Positions 23,442 through 31,753 of a DNA stretch of 58,117 nucleotides are shown piece by piece. Origin of the DNA: Symbiobacteriaceae bacterium (GTDB lineage Bacteria > Bacillota > Sulfobacillia > Symbiobacteriales > Symbiobacteriaceae); assembly GCA_029239785.1 (NCBI GenBank), contig JARBUG010000027.1, positions 1 through 58,117 on the forward strand, in the 5' to 3' direction. Position 1 is the stretch's first letter; every line of letters begins with the position of its first letter. The notes beneath the pieces were generated by a model. It made no database searches. It was given only the letters and a program-made list of their open reading frames with translations, and had not been told where the DNA came from. A program made the position numbers and the translations under genes.

Positions 23442-24350
23442 GTGCAACAAGATTCGACACAGACGCCTGTGCAGGGTGCGCTGTTTTACACGGCCAAAGT
23501 GTTGTTGTTGGGGACCGTCGGGTTGACGATCCAGGGCTCGTTTGGAAGCTTTGGGTCGATCGTCAACCAGGTCTTGTTCAATGTGGTGCTCGCGCTGGGG
23601 TTTGTTTTGTATGACCACTCGCCTGTGCGGTCGGCCTTCCGGCTGCGGCGCATTTCGACGCTGGATGCGGTCAAGGCTGCAGGGCTGGGTCTGGTGGCAT
23701 TGGCGCTGCTGCAGGTGCTGGGTGTGCTGCTGTCGATGGTTGTCGAGCGGGCAGGCGGTGCGTTGCCCGAGTACTACAACTTTTCCCGGACGCCCTTTGT
23801 TCTAGCACTGGTTACGCATGCGGTCACGCCGGCGATTTGCGAGGAGCTGGCCTATCGGGGGTTCCTGCAGCATGCGCTCTCGCCGCTGGGGGCGCGGGCG
23901 GCGGTGCTGGTGACGGCGCTGCTGTTTGGGGCGACGCATTTCTCGTTGATCAGGTTGGTGCCCCTGGTGTTGCTGGGGTTGATGTTCGGTGAGGTTGTGC
24001 GGCGGTCGGGGTCGGTCTATACGTCGATGATCATGCACCTGGTGAATAACGGCGCAGTGTTGGCGTTGACGTACTATGGTGCGGGGATTCCTTCGCTGGG
24101 GGCGCTGGGCTTGCCGGTGCTGGGGGGTCTGGCCCTGGTGCTGGGGTTGACGGCGTGGGGCCTGGTGCGCAGCTTTGGGACCATCCAGGGCGGCGGGGCG
24201 ACGGTGACGGAGCCGGGCCGGGCGGAGCCGGGCGGCGGTGCGGGGCGCCCCTCGATTATGGCGTTCGTAGCCGTGCTCGTTCCGGCGGTGCTGCTGTATG
24301 CCTACGCTGTGTCGTCTGAGCTGACTGCCGTGTTCGGCAGGACACCTTAG
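23442..24350 (+). CDS. CPBP-family intramembrane metalloprotease
   Basis: Membrane protein of the CAAX protease/bacteriocin-processing (ABI) family. About eight helices. The glutamate motif is EELAYRGF, then HFSLIRLVPLVLLGL and HLVNN. All catalytic positions are kept. GGGAGG stands eight bases before the GTG at 23442; the TTG one codon earlier is possible. About 302 residues. It is divergent from the ECF sigma operon, so its region may be under that sigma factor. Substrate unknown. Confidence 0.9.
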   Translation: MQQDSTQTPVQGALFYTAKVLLLGTVGLTIQGSFGSFGSIVNQVLFNVVLALGFVLYDHSPVRSAFRLRRISTLDAVKAAGLGLVALALLQVLGVLLSMVVERAGGALPEYYNFSRTPFVLALVTHAVTPAICEELAYRGFLQHALSPLGARAAVLVTALLFGATHFSLIRLVPLVLLGLMFGEVVRRSGSVYTSMIMHLVNNGAVLALTYYGAGIPSLGALGLPVLGGLALVLGLTAWGLVRSFGTIQGGGATVTEPGRAEPGGGAGRPSIMAFVAVLVPAVLLYAYAVSSELTAVFGRTP

Positions 24351-24380
24351 CCGGCGCACCCCAGACCACGAAAATGACGG

Positions 24381-24413
24381 GACCCTGGCCTGCGTCTCTG
24401 GCAGGCCAGGGTC
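24381..24413 (+). terminator. Terminator of the CPBP protease gene
   Basis: A perfect 13-bp stem (24381-24393 with 24401-24413), then CTTTGTT. Confidence 0.9.
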
Positions 24414-24443
24414 CTTTGTTACCCAGCAGCGCTTCCCTGGGGA

Positions 24444-24500
24444 TTCAGAAAGAAAACTCCACGGCGCAAGTGGGTTCAAACCGATATTTTGTTTCGGAAA
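24444..24500. repeat. Imperfect palindromic element, copy A
   Basis: TTCAGAAAGAAAAC (24444-24457) pairs imperfectly with GATATTTTGTTTCGGAAA (24483-24500). The right arm is nearly the same as that of copy B about 200 bases further on. No gene lies between 24414 and 24768. Confidence 0.6.
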
Positions 24501-24642
24501 CCCGGTGCTGACGCCCGTTTTGCCGGGACGAAGCCGAGATTGCCGCTCCCTGTCGACAAGGATCGATAAGATTCGCCAAGGGACCCTGTTTTCTGCGGCA
24601 ACTACAGTCATGTGCATCGTAGAATCAGCCTTAATCCCCGGA

Positions 24643-24699
24643 TTCCGAAAGAGAACATCACGATTTGCCGCTGTCGGTAGGTGATATTTTCTTTCGGAA
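24643..24699. repeat. Palindromic element, copy B
   Basis: TTCCGAAAGAGAACATCAC (24643-24661) and GTGATATTTTCTTTCGGAA (24681-24699) are 19-base arms with two differences, around a loop that itself can pair (TGCCG/CGGTA). The arms are extended outside by CCGG. A G10 run (24734-24743) follows in the same gene-free stretch. Confidence 0.75.
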
Positions 24700-24768
24700 C
24701 CGGAACCCCGGTCTGGGTGGGATTCCGCGTCTCGGGGGGGGGGTGCCGGCGCCCGCCCCCGGCGCCCG

Positions 24769-25590
24769 CTACCGCAGCTCCCACGCCCCCGGCGCCCCGT
24801 GCGCCCGGGCCGCCACAGCAAAGTTCGCCATGGCGATCCCGCAATCCAGCGCTTGCTTACTGTCCGGCCCAGCGGGGCACTCGATGGCCACCCCGCCACT
24901 CTCGTCCACACGAAACCGCCAGGGCTGGAGGTTCACCGCCGACGGCGCCCACCGGGCCGCCTCCAGTGCGGCCTGCAGCCACGGCGCCCTCACTTCGCCC
25001 CGGACGATCTCCTCCAGGGGCTTTCGCTTGCCGTACCCCGGTGTGATCCACTTCAGCGAGGCATCGTGCAGGCGCCGCAGGCCGGTCGTTTCCGCCGGGC
25101 GCCCGACCGGGGAAATGCAGAGCACCTCTTCCCCCTCGGCAAGCTCGGCAAACTCGCCCACGGCCGCCCGGCGGAAGGCCCCGGCGACCCAGCAGGTCGA
25201 CAGGCCGCGGCTTACGGCCTCGAGCACAACCTGTTGGCCAAGGTAGCCCAGGGCAGGGGCGTGGCCCGAGTCGCTCTTTTGGGCGATGAGGGCCACGAGG
25301 GCCGGGGCCCCGGCTATGCGGCCATAGCTGCCCACCAGGCCCCGCATGATGCGCTCCAGGGCCCGGTCGCCCTGGATGAGGACGTGCCGGACCCGGGCGG
25401 CGCCGAGGCGCTCGGGCCGCAGGCCGGCGAGCGACGAGGCGTCGTCCGGAGCCAGGGGCGTGCCATCGTATGTCCGCACCGAATGGCGTGCGAAAATCGC
25501 TTCGTTCCAGCGAGAGGCCCCATCCCCGACAAGGGAGGCGGGCCCCGTCCGCCATACTGCAAGTGTTGTCAGTGCCACGTTGTATATCAC
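24769..25590 (-). CDS. Nitroreductase-family protein (TM1586-like)
   Basis: FMN-dependent oxidoreductase fold in an unusual arrangement: ARHSVRTYDGTPLAPDD, the typical nitroreductase start, near residue 33; a second substrate-side helix WAPSAVNLQPWRF in the C-terminal half; and GLSTCWVAGAF between them. Length is 273. The GTG at 25590 overlaps the NUDIX stop by four bases; a later start near the RHSVR motif is possible, since the first ~25 residues look unlike the family. Last gene of the DUF692-NUDIX-nitroreductase operon. Substrate unknown. Confidence 0.82.
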   Translation of the reverse strand: MIYNVALTTLAVWRTGPASLVGDGASRWNEAIFARHSVRTYDGTPLAPDDASSLAGLRPERLGAARVRHVLIQGDRALERIMRGLVGSYGRIAGAPALVALIAQKSDSGHAPALGYLGQQVVLEAVSRGLSTCWVAGAFRRAAVGEFAELAEGEEVLCISPVGRPAETTGLRRLHDASLKWITPGYGKRKPLEEIVRGEVRAPWLQAALEAARWAPSAVNLQPWRFRVDESGGVAIECPAGPDSKQALDCGIAMANFAVAARAHGAPGAWELR

Positions 25591-26039
25591 CCGAATGTGC
25601 GCAGAATGGGTTGCCCTTCGTACCGGAGTGCATCTTCCACCATGGGGCGGGTGCGGTCCGGCAATTCCTCCGGCTCCAGCCAGCGAAACTCACTGTGCTC
25701 GTGCGAAAGCCGTACCTCGCCGCTCACCAGCCGGACCCGGAAAACCGCCACGTACGCACTGTTGTGCGCATGGTAGTATATCCCCGTCAGCCCATCAACC
25801 GCAACCTCGACGCCAAGCTCCTCCCGGCACTCCCGCAACACGGCAGCGTCCAGGTTCTCCCGGCGGTCCAGCCCGCCCCCCGGCAACATCCATCGATCAG
25901 CATAACGCGACCGCAAAAGCAGCACACGGCCCCGTTCATCCTGAATGACGGCATGTGCCGCCAATTTCCGGGGATTCAGCTTCATCACCAGGTCATAGGC
26001 GATCTGCACAAGCGTGAACCACTTTTTCCGCAGGCTCAT
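25587..26039 (-). CDS. NUDIX hydrolase
   Basis: Hydrolyses a nucleoside diphosphate linked to another group. The NUDIX box is complete: GGGLDRREN, then AVLRECREELGV (GX5EX7REUXEEXGU spacing). Strands on either side are normal (AAHAVIQDERGRVLLLR). 150 residues. The ATG overlaps the upstream DUF692 stop by four bases. The substrate cannot be inferred. Confidence 0.93.
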   Translation of the reverse strand: MSLRKKWFTLVQIAYDLVMKLNPRKLAAHAVIQDERGRVLLLRSRYADRWMLPGGGLDRRENLDAAVLRECREELGVEVAVDGLTGIYYHAHNSAYVAVFRVRLVSGEVRLSHEHSEFRWLEPEELPDRTRPMVEDALRYEGQPILRTFG

Positions 26040-26812
26040 GACAGCATCTCCTTCAGACGGGTGAGCTGGCGCCGCAGGGCGTCAGGGTCGCTCATCCCGG
26101 GCCGTTCATAAATGGGGCCGGTGCCGCCGTACTCAAGCGTCACCATTTGCGGTGCGGTACGCTCCAGCAGCCACGCCAGCAGTTCATAATCCGCCGCCTC
26201 AATTTCGCCGTGGCTGTCGTTGAGCTGCCCATCCGGCCGGCGCCGAATGCCTGCCACATGAATCTCGCGCACCCGGTCCAGCGGGAGGGCGGACGCATAT
26301 TCTCGAGCGTCCCACCCCTGGTTATAGGCCGAACAGCGCAGATGGGCGGTGTCCAGCATCAGCCCCAAACCGGTCTGCTGCAGCACCGTGCAAATCACAT
26401 CTGCCTCGGCGGACATGCCTAGAATGTCGCTGCCCTTCCGGTACACCACGTTTTCGCCCAGCACGGGTACGGGCAGCCGCTCCGCGGCCACACGCATCTG
26501 ACGAACCATGCGCGCGACCAAGTCGTCACTGCCCCGGTCGGCCTTGCGCGTTTCGATATGCATCGCCACGTGCGGGGAGCCGGCGGCAACAATTGCCCGG
26601 CTGAGGCGCGCCCAATCCACCGCGTCAAACGCAGCAGGCGCCAGCCCCGCCCGGGGCAGCGTGTGCACCAAACAGGGCCGGAACGGGCGGCACAGCTCAA
26701 TTTCGGCTTCGAGCGCCTCATCGAGCGATAGCTTGATCCAATCCACGTCCACCTCACCGTTGCGCAGCAGGTCCAGGAGCGCAGGTGAATAATTGCAGCC
26801 TGATTGTGTCAT
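26036..26812 (-). CDS. DUF692/MNIO-like TIM-barrel protein
   Basis: Resembles the DUF692 family of multinuclear iron oxidases and the xylose isomerase-like fold. Motifs: GENVVY, LMLDTAHLRCSAYNQGWD (metal D and H), REIHVAGIRR, NDSHGE and TLEYGG. In RiPP pathways such enzymes modify cysteine in a small precursor; no precursor peptide gene was seen here, so another role is as likely. I take the ATG at 26812 (GGGAGG ten bases upstream) over a longer frame. 258 residues. First gene of the operon, divergent from the PEP enzyme. Confidence 0.75.
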   Translation of the reverse strand: MTQSGCNYSPALLDLLRNGEVDVDWIKLSLDEALEAEIELCRPFRPCLVHTLPRAGLAPAAFDAVDWARLSRAIVAAGSPHVAMHIETRKADRGSDDLVARMVRQMRVAAERLPVPVLGENVVYRKGSDILGMSAEADVICTVLQQTGLGLMLDTAHLRCSAYNQGWDAREYASALPLDRVREIHVAGIRRRPDGQLNDSHGEIEAADYELLAWLLERTAPQMVTLEYGGTGPIYERPGMSDPDALRRQLTRLKEMLS

Positions 26813-26943
26813 GTTGGCGGAACCTCCCGGGATATTGGACGGCAGGCGCACCGAACGTTACGTCACCTGAATCATAACGATGCGAAGCGGCAATTCGATA
26901 CGCCGCCAGGGTTGATGATAAAATGGCAGCGGGGGGGATGCAT

Positions 26944-29670
26944 ATGCAGTATGTACTAACCTTTAGAGAAGCGGCGGTGGCCGGACCCGCCCGGGTCGGG
27001 GGCAAGGGCTGGAACACCGGGCGCCTGGCTCAGTTTGGTTTTACGATTCCCAATGGGTGCGTCGTCAATGTTGATGCCTATTGGGATTTCCTTCGTTCTA
27101 ATGATTTGATGTCTGATGTGGATGCCCTCGCCACCCTGGCAGCCGAAGATGCGGCTGACGTGGCTGGCGCCGAACGCCTGGCCGCGCTGCGAGCCCGCAT
27201 CGAGGCGGGCGCCCTGCCCGAGGGCCTGGCCGAGCAAATCGCCGCGGTGCTGTCTCAGGCTGGTGTCCCGGCTGATGCCCCTCTGGCGGTCCGCTCCTCC
27301 GCCACCGCCGAGGACTCGGCCACCGCCTCGTTTGCAGGCATTCACCGCTCTTTCCTGAACGTCATGGGTCCAGATGCGCTGGCAGACGCCATCCGGGGCT
27401 GTTACGCCTCGCTCTGGACGCCCACCGCCGTCGCCTACCGCCGCAAAATGGGCCTCACCGACCAGCAGGTCGGCGGCGCCCTGGTCATCCAACAACTGGT
27501 CATGTCGCTCTACTCGGGTGTTGCGTTCTCGGCCGACCCTGTGACCGGGCGCCGGGACCGGGTCGTTGTCAACGCCGCCTTCGGCCTGGGCGAGGCGATC
27601 GTCGCCGGTTCGGTAGAGGCCGACGAATATCATCTACATATTGACCACACGGGACCGGTCAAGCTGGTCGATGGCCGCATCGGACTGAAGCACCATGCCG
27701 TTCGACCGGCGATCGATGGCGGCACATACACCGAGGAACTGGGCGAACAGGGCGCGATGGGCCGCAGCGAGCCTGTCCTGCAAAAGCCCCAGCTTGAAGA
27801 GCTCTGCCGGGTGGTCCGGCGGATTCAGGATACCCTCGGCGAGGCCATTCAACCACAAGACGTGGAGTGGTGTCACGACGGCTTCCGCCTGGTCATCACC
27901 CAGGCCCGCCCGATTACCGCCCTGCCAGAGGCCACGTTCCCGGCGCTCGCCGGGCAGCCGACCATCTGGTCCAACGCCAACCTCAAAGATGCAATGCCGG
28001 GCGTGCAATCGCCCCTGGGCTGGTGGTTCAATTCGCTGACGGTTGAAGTCCTCCTGCGGCAGATTTTCTGGCGCAGCGGCTACGACTTGCCCGAAGGGCT
28101 GACCTGGAGCCGCCTGTACAACGGGCGGGCCTATATGAACCTCTCTGCCCTCCAATGGGCCGCCTGGGATGCCTTCGGCTGGCCCCCCGCCGAGACCAAC
28201 CGGGCCCTGGGCGGGCACCAGCCCGAAATTCTGATCCCCCGGCCCGCCCCCATCTGGTCCAGGCTGGGCCGCCAGCGCTTCGCCCACATGAGCCGGATGG
28301 GCCTCCTTCTGCGTCGCTCCGCCCGCACCGCCGAGGGCACATTCAAGAAGGTCTGGGACTGGTGCCGCAACTTCGAGCGTGAAGGCTTCAGCGACCGCTA
28401 CCACGGGCTCATGTTCCTCAAGCAGCTCTGGGCGGTGGAAAAGCAGCGGCGTGAGTTTCTGCCCGAGACCATGATTCACAACGTAGGCGGCCTCTGGAGC
28501 GCCCGCCTTACGCAGCTGCTGGAGAAGCGGCTCCCGGGCCGGGGGCAGGCGCTCGCCTCGGCCCTGCTTGCCGGGGCTGAGGGCATCACCAGCGCCGAGC
28601 AGGGCTACCGCATGGTCGAAATCGCCCGGGTTGCGGCCGGCGAGCCGGCTGCACTGGCGTACTTCGAAGACGCCGCCCCGTTCCAGCCCGGCCAGTTCCG
28701 CACCGCCCTGCGCGGCACCAAAACCCTCAAGGAGCTCGACCGCTTCCTGGAGGAGTTCGGCCACCGCGGCGTCTACGAAATGGAGATCATGAACCCCCGC
28801 TGGTCTGAGGAACCAGACTTTGTCCTGGAGACAATTCGCACGCACCTGCGCGAGGGCCTGCCCGACCGCGACCCGGGCGCCGCCGCCCGCGCCAAGCGCG
28901 CCGCTGCCGAGGCAGAAGTGGCGGCGGCCCTGAAATTCTCACCGAGCCTCTCCCTCTACCGCTTCCTCCTGGCCAAAGCCCGGGAAGCCATGCGCCTCCG
29001 TGAAGGCGCCAAGTCGGCCCTGGTCCGGCTGGTTCGCCCGGCCCGCCTGGCGGCTCTGGCGGTCGGGCGTTGGCTCACCGAAAAGCAGATGCTCCAGGAA
29101 CCCAACGAGGTCTTCTTTCTGACCGGCGACGAAATCGCCTCGCTGCTCTCCGCCCAGTGGAATGGCGATGGCATTCGGGAGATCATCGCCCACCGCCTGG
29201 CACGGCGGGACGAACTCCTGGCCCTCCCCAACCCTGACGTGATCATGGGCGACCGGGCGGTCGTCAACCTGCGGGCCGGGTCCGAGGGCGGCGGGGCAAA
29301 CGCCTCCGCCCAGGGCCAAAAGCCGGAAAAAGGCGTGCTCCAGGGCGTGGCCGTCTCCAGCGGGCAGGCCCGGGGCCCGGCCCGCCTCATCAGACATCCC
29401 AAAGAAGGCACCGCCCTGCGCAAGGGCGAGGTGCTGGTCGCCCCGTCCACCGACCCCGCCTGGACTCCGCTCTTCCTGCGGGCCTCGGCCGTGGTCATGG
29501 AGGTAGGCGGCTACCTGAGCCACGGCGCCATTGTGGCCCGGGAGTATGGCATTCCCGCTGTGGTCAACGTGGGCGACGCCATGAACCTCCTGCACGACGG
29601 CCAGCTCCTCCATGTGGATGGCGACACGGGCAAGGTGCGGACTGATAGCAATATGTCACCGGGCGCATAG
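26944..29670 (+). CDS. PEP-utilizing phosphotransferase (rifampin phosphotransferase/PEP synthase-like)
   Basis: Three-domain dikinase-type enzyme. An N-terminal ATP-grasp half (GGKGWNTGRL, then VRSSATAEDSATASFAG, AFGLGEAIVAG) is followed by a long helical middle domain starting near WSNANLKDAMPGVQSPLGWW, as in rifampin phosphotransferase. A C-terminal swivelling domain carries the phosphohistidine in GGYLSHGAIVAREYGIPAV (near residue 860). All catalytic parts are present, in the order of rifampin phosphotransferase, not of PPDK. About 908 residues. Whether it inactivates an antibiotic or phosphorylates a metabolite is not visible. ATG at 26944 with GGGGGG upstream; ATG at 26938 is an alternative. 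The next gene may be its partner. Confidence 0.85.
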   Translation: MQYVLTFREAAVAGPARVGGKGWNTGRLAQFGFTIPNGCVVNVDAYWDFLRSNDLMSDVDALATLAAEDAADVAGAERLAALRARIEAGALPEGLAEQIAAVLSQAGVPADAPLAVRSSATAEDSATASFAGIHRSFLNVMGPDALADAIRGCYASLWTPTAVAYRRKMGLTDQQVGGALVIQQLVMSLYSGVAFSADPVTGRRDRVVVNAAFGLGEAIVAGSVEADEYHLHIDHTGPVKLVDGRIGLKHHAVRPAIDGGTYTEELGEQGAMGRSEPVLQKPQLEELCRVVRRIQDTLGEAIQPQDVEWCHDGFRLVITQARPITALPEATFPALAGQPTIWSNANLKDAMPGVQSPLGWWFNSLTVEVLLRQIFWRSGYDLPEGLTWSRLYNGRAYMNLSALQWAAWDAFGWPPAETNRALGGHQPEILIPRPAPIWSRLGRQRFAHMSRMGLLLRRSARTAEGTFKKVWDWCRNFEREGFSDRYHGLMFLKQLWAVEKQRREFLPETMIHNVGGLWSARLTQLLEKRLPGRGQALASALLAGAEGITSAEQGYRMVEIARVAAGEPAALAYFEDAAPFQPGQFRTALRGTKTLKELDRFLEEFGHRGVYEMEIMNPRWSEEPDFVLETIRTHLREGLPDRDPGAAARAKRAAAEAEVAAALKFSPSLSLYRFLLAKAREAMRLREGAKSALVRLVRPARLAALAVGRWLTEKQMLQEPNEVFFLTGDEIASLLSAQWNGDGIREIIAHRLARRDELLALPNPDVIMGDRAVVNLRAGSEGGGANASAQGQKPEKGVLQGVAVSSGQARGPARLIRHPKEGTALRKGEVLVAPSTDPAWTPLFLRASAVVMEVGGYLSHGAIVAREYGIPAVVNVGDAMNLLHDGQLLHVDGDTGKVRTDSNMSPGA

Positions 29671-29694
29671 GATAAGCCCGGAGGTGTTCCCTTC

Positions 29695-30087
29695 ATGCAG
29701 CAGCTCTCCCGGAACCTGCGGCAGGTTGAACCGATCGTGCAGCACGGCATTCAGGAACTGCAGGCCGGCGCCCCCTTCGACCATACCCTGCGCGAAATCG
29801 CCCTCATGGCCACCCTTGTCGGTGCGGGCATCTCTGTCCGCGAGGCAATCCGTGCCGTCGAGCAGGCCGAGCCTCAGCTCTTGAGCTACGGCGGGTACGA
29901 AAGGGCCGAACCCCAGATGCACGGCGGCGTTTACGGCAAGACCGGCGTTGGCATGCCCGTCGGATATGCGAAGCCTATGCCCGCCGGGTACGGCAAGCCC
30001 GTAGGTTACGGCATGCAGCCCACCGCCTATGGCAAGGGTGTCATGCCCTACGGCGTTCCCATGGGCGGCATCATGATGGGGCGGTAA
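29695..30087 (+). CDS. Small protein with Gly/Tyr/Lys/Pro-rich tail
   Basis: Not recognised. The N-terminal ~60 residues form an amphipathic helical domain (LREIALMATLVGAGISVREAIRAVEQAEP), and the remainder is low complexity with repeated YGK, GYGKP, PVGYG and MGG. 130 residues. GGAGG precedes the ATG at 29695, 24 bases after the PEP enzyme, so it is probably in the same transcript. The tail is reminiscent of spore-coat or sticky structural proteins; that is inference. Confidence 0.72.
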   Translation: MQQLSRNLRQVEPIVQHGIQELQAGAPFDHTLREIALMATLVGAGISVREAIRAVEQAEPQLLSYGGYERAEPQMHGGVYGKTGVGMPVGYAKPMPAGYGKPVGYGMQPTAYGKGVMPYGVPMGGIMMGR

Positions 30088-30096
30088 CAACGAAAA

Positions 30097-30132
30097 AGCG
30101 GGCCTGTCCCCAACCCGGGGAGCAGGCCCGCT
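30097..30132 (-). terminator. Bidirectional terminator at the convergent end
   Basis: A 10-bp outer stem (30097-30106 with 30123-30132) and an inner TCCCC/GGGGA; TTTTTCGTTG follows on the minus strand, so it mainly ends the HAD gene. Confidence 0.8.
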
Positions 30133-30138
30133 CTCATG

Positions 30139-30936
30139 CTATACCAGCCCCATTCGTTCCAGGGCTTCAGCGACCCCGTCGCCGGGGCCCTCCGTCGTTA
30201 CGTGGGTTGCCACCTTCCGCAAGGCTTCCGGCGCATGCACCATCGCGAAGCTGGTGCCGGCCCAGGTCAGCATGTCCATATCGTTCATGCCGTCGCCCAC
30301 CGCCATCACCTCAGCGCGCGCCACCCCCAGGCTCGCCGCAACCGCCGCCAGCGCCTTCCCCTTGGATACGCCGGCCGTCACCATCTCCAAAAACTGCGGA
30401 TGCGACGGGGCGGCGTTCACCGAGGGCCCCAGCAATGCCTTCACCTCCGCCTGAATGGCGGGAATTCGGGCGGGGTCATCGATAATCAGCAACTTTGTGG
30501 ACGGCTCCCGCAGCCACAGGAAGAGCGACCCGACCGGATTCGCCTTCACGCCCGCAATGGCCACGTACTCCTGCGTGCGGGGCCCCAGGTCGGGCACAAA
30601 CAGCTCATCGTTCACATACGCCTGCAAATGGTAGCCGTGGGCCTCGCAAAAGGCCGCCAGCGCCCGGCAGGCCTCCACGGGCACAGGCTCATGGTAAATC
30701 AGCCGGCCTGATGGGTACTCCCGCACCATGGCGCCGTTGTAAGCGACCAGGGGCATTCCCTCCAGGCCCAGTTCACGAGCGTACCGGGCGCTGGACTGGT
30801 ACATCCGCCCCGTCACAATCGCGAAGGCTACGCCCCGCTCCCGCGCCCTGCCAATCGCCGCCTTCGTCCGTTCCGGAATCTGCACATCCTTGCCTACAAG
30901 GGTGCCGTCTACATCCAATGCTACGAGTTTGATCAA
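30139..30936 (-). CDS. Cof-type HAD-superfamily phosphatase (IIB)
   Basis: Phosphatase for sugar phosphates or similar. The nucleophile motif is ALDVDGTLV, motif II VTGRM, motif III KLLIIDD and the Lys region SKGKALAAV, and motif IV is VGDGMNDMDML. The IIB cap lies between. 265 residues. TTG start with GAGGA upstream, four bases after the YvlD-like stop, so it belongs to the end of that gene's transcript. Confidence 0.93.
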   Translation of the reverse strand: MIKLVALDVDGTLVGKDVQIPERTKAAIGRARERGVAFAIVTGRMYQSSARYARELGLEGMPLVAYNGAMVREYPSGRLIYHEPVPVEACRALAAFCEAHGYHLQAYVNDELFVPDLGPRTQEYVAIAGVKANPVGSLFLWLREPSTKLLIIDDPARIPAIQAEVKALLGPSVNAAPSHPQFLEMVTAGVSKGKALAAVAASLGVARAEVMAVGDGMNDMDMLTWAGTSFAMVHAPEALRKVATHVTTEGPGDGVAEALERMGLV

Positions 30937-30939
30937 CAG

Positions 30940-31308
30940 CTAGTCATCCTCTTTGGGATTGAAGATCCCATTTAGTATGGCGCTGGCGATGGCGTACACA
31001 ATCGAAACCAGCAGCGCATTGAGCGGACCGCCTACGATGAAGCCGGTCACCAACTCGCCGGTCAGATACATCATCAGCGCGTTGATGACCAGGGTAAACA
31101 GGCCAAAAGTCAGACACGTGATAGGCAGCGACAGCAGCTTCAGAATGGGCCGCACCGTCAGGTTCAGTACGGCCAGAATGGCGACCGCGATGGCGGCGGC
31201 CTCGAACCCTTCCACGGCGAAGCCGCTCAGCACGCCAAACCGTGGCGCCACATAGGCAAGCCCAAGCAAAACCAGCGCATTCAGTGCCCAGGAGACCAAC
31301 AGACGCAA
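30940..31308 (-). CDS. YvlD-like membrane protein (phage holin superfamily IV)
   Basis: Four transmembrane helices in 122 residues: LLVSWALNALVLLGLAYV, the AAAIAVAILAVLNL region, LPITCLTFGLFTLVINALMM, and LLVSIVYAIASAILNGIF, with the family signature NLTVRPILKLLSLPIT between. In Bacillus yvlD lies next to yvlB (DUF4097), as here. The longer frame upstream has no support; AAAGAGGAGG stands before the TTG at 31308. A terminator separates it from the cluster above, so it may have its own weak promoter. Confidence 0.85.
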   Translation of the reverse strand: MRLLVSWALNALVLLGLAYVAPRFGVLSGFAVEGFEAAAIAVAILAVLNLTVRPILKLLSLPITCLTFGLFTLVINALMMYLTGELVTGFIVGGPLNALLVSIVYAIASAILNGIFNPKEDD

Positions 31309-31382
31309 CCGGACCGCCTCCTCTTTGTCCAGGTTTATTTCGCCAGACGTATGGAGATTCCTGTCAGATCTAAAGGAAGGAG

Positions 31383-31413
31383 CCGGGCCAAGTCCTTGCG
31401 TGGACTTGCCCGG
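31383..31413 (-). terminator. Terminator after the DUF4097 cluster
   Basis: A 12-bp stem with one bulge (31383-31395 with 31102+300, i.e. 31402-31413) followed on the minus strand by CTCCTTCCTTT. It stands between the small SHOCT protein and the YvlD-like gene. Confidence 0.7.
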
Positions 31414-31420
31414 CCCGTTG

Positions 31421-31753
31421 TTAATCCAGCCAGATTTCAAAGCGCTTGTTGCCTTCTGCCGCTTCGAGCACCTTACCTGGCGTGCCGCGGGAGATGGCTT
31501 CCAGAATGGCATCCTTGTCGTAGGCACCAAGTTGAATCATCGTACCGGGCAGCTTGAACAGCCACTGCACCATCCCGATGTTCAGCACAAGCTGACCGGC
31601 CTTGCTGCCCTCCATGATCATCAACCGCACAACCTTGGGCTTCGGGCGCTTCGCATCGGGCTGCTCCACCGCTTCCAGCAGCTTGGCGGCCTCTTCGGGC
31701 GAAACCTTGCCCTCCTGCACCATCTTCAAGATTTGGAGACGCTCGTTGTTCAT
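31421..31753 (-). CDS. Small SHOCT-like-domain protein of the YvlB/LiaX-type cluster
   Basis: The first 30 residues are the helical hairpin shared by the cluster (ERLQILKMVQEGKVSPEEAAKLL). The remaining ~75 are an alpha/beta piece (VVRLMIMEGSKAGQLVLNIG...) I do not recognise. 110 residues. The ATG overlaps the end of the DUF4097 gene by four bases, with GAGGAGG seven bases upstream. Probably an adaptor that binds the other SHOCT-carrying proteins; this is inference from the shared module. Confidence 0.8.
   Translation of the reverse strand: MNNERLQILKMVQEGKVSPEEAAKLLEAVEQPDAKRPKPKVVRLMIMEGSKAGQLVLNIGMVQWLFKLPGTMIQLGAYDKDAILEAISRGTPGKVLEAAEGNKRFEIWLD

Noticed and set aside
23802..24911. Minus-strand frame across the CPBP end and the palindromes
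   Set aside because: It reads through two strong terminator hairpins, has no start signals, and is opposite a real gene.
26852..26943. Rifampin-associated element upstream of the PEP enzyme
   Set aside because: I could not see the characteristic GC-rich dyad in this gap.
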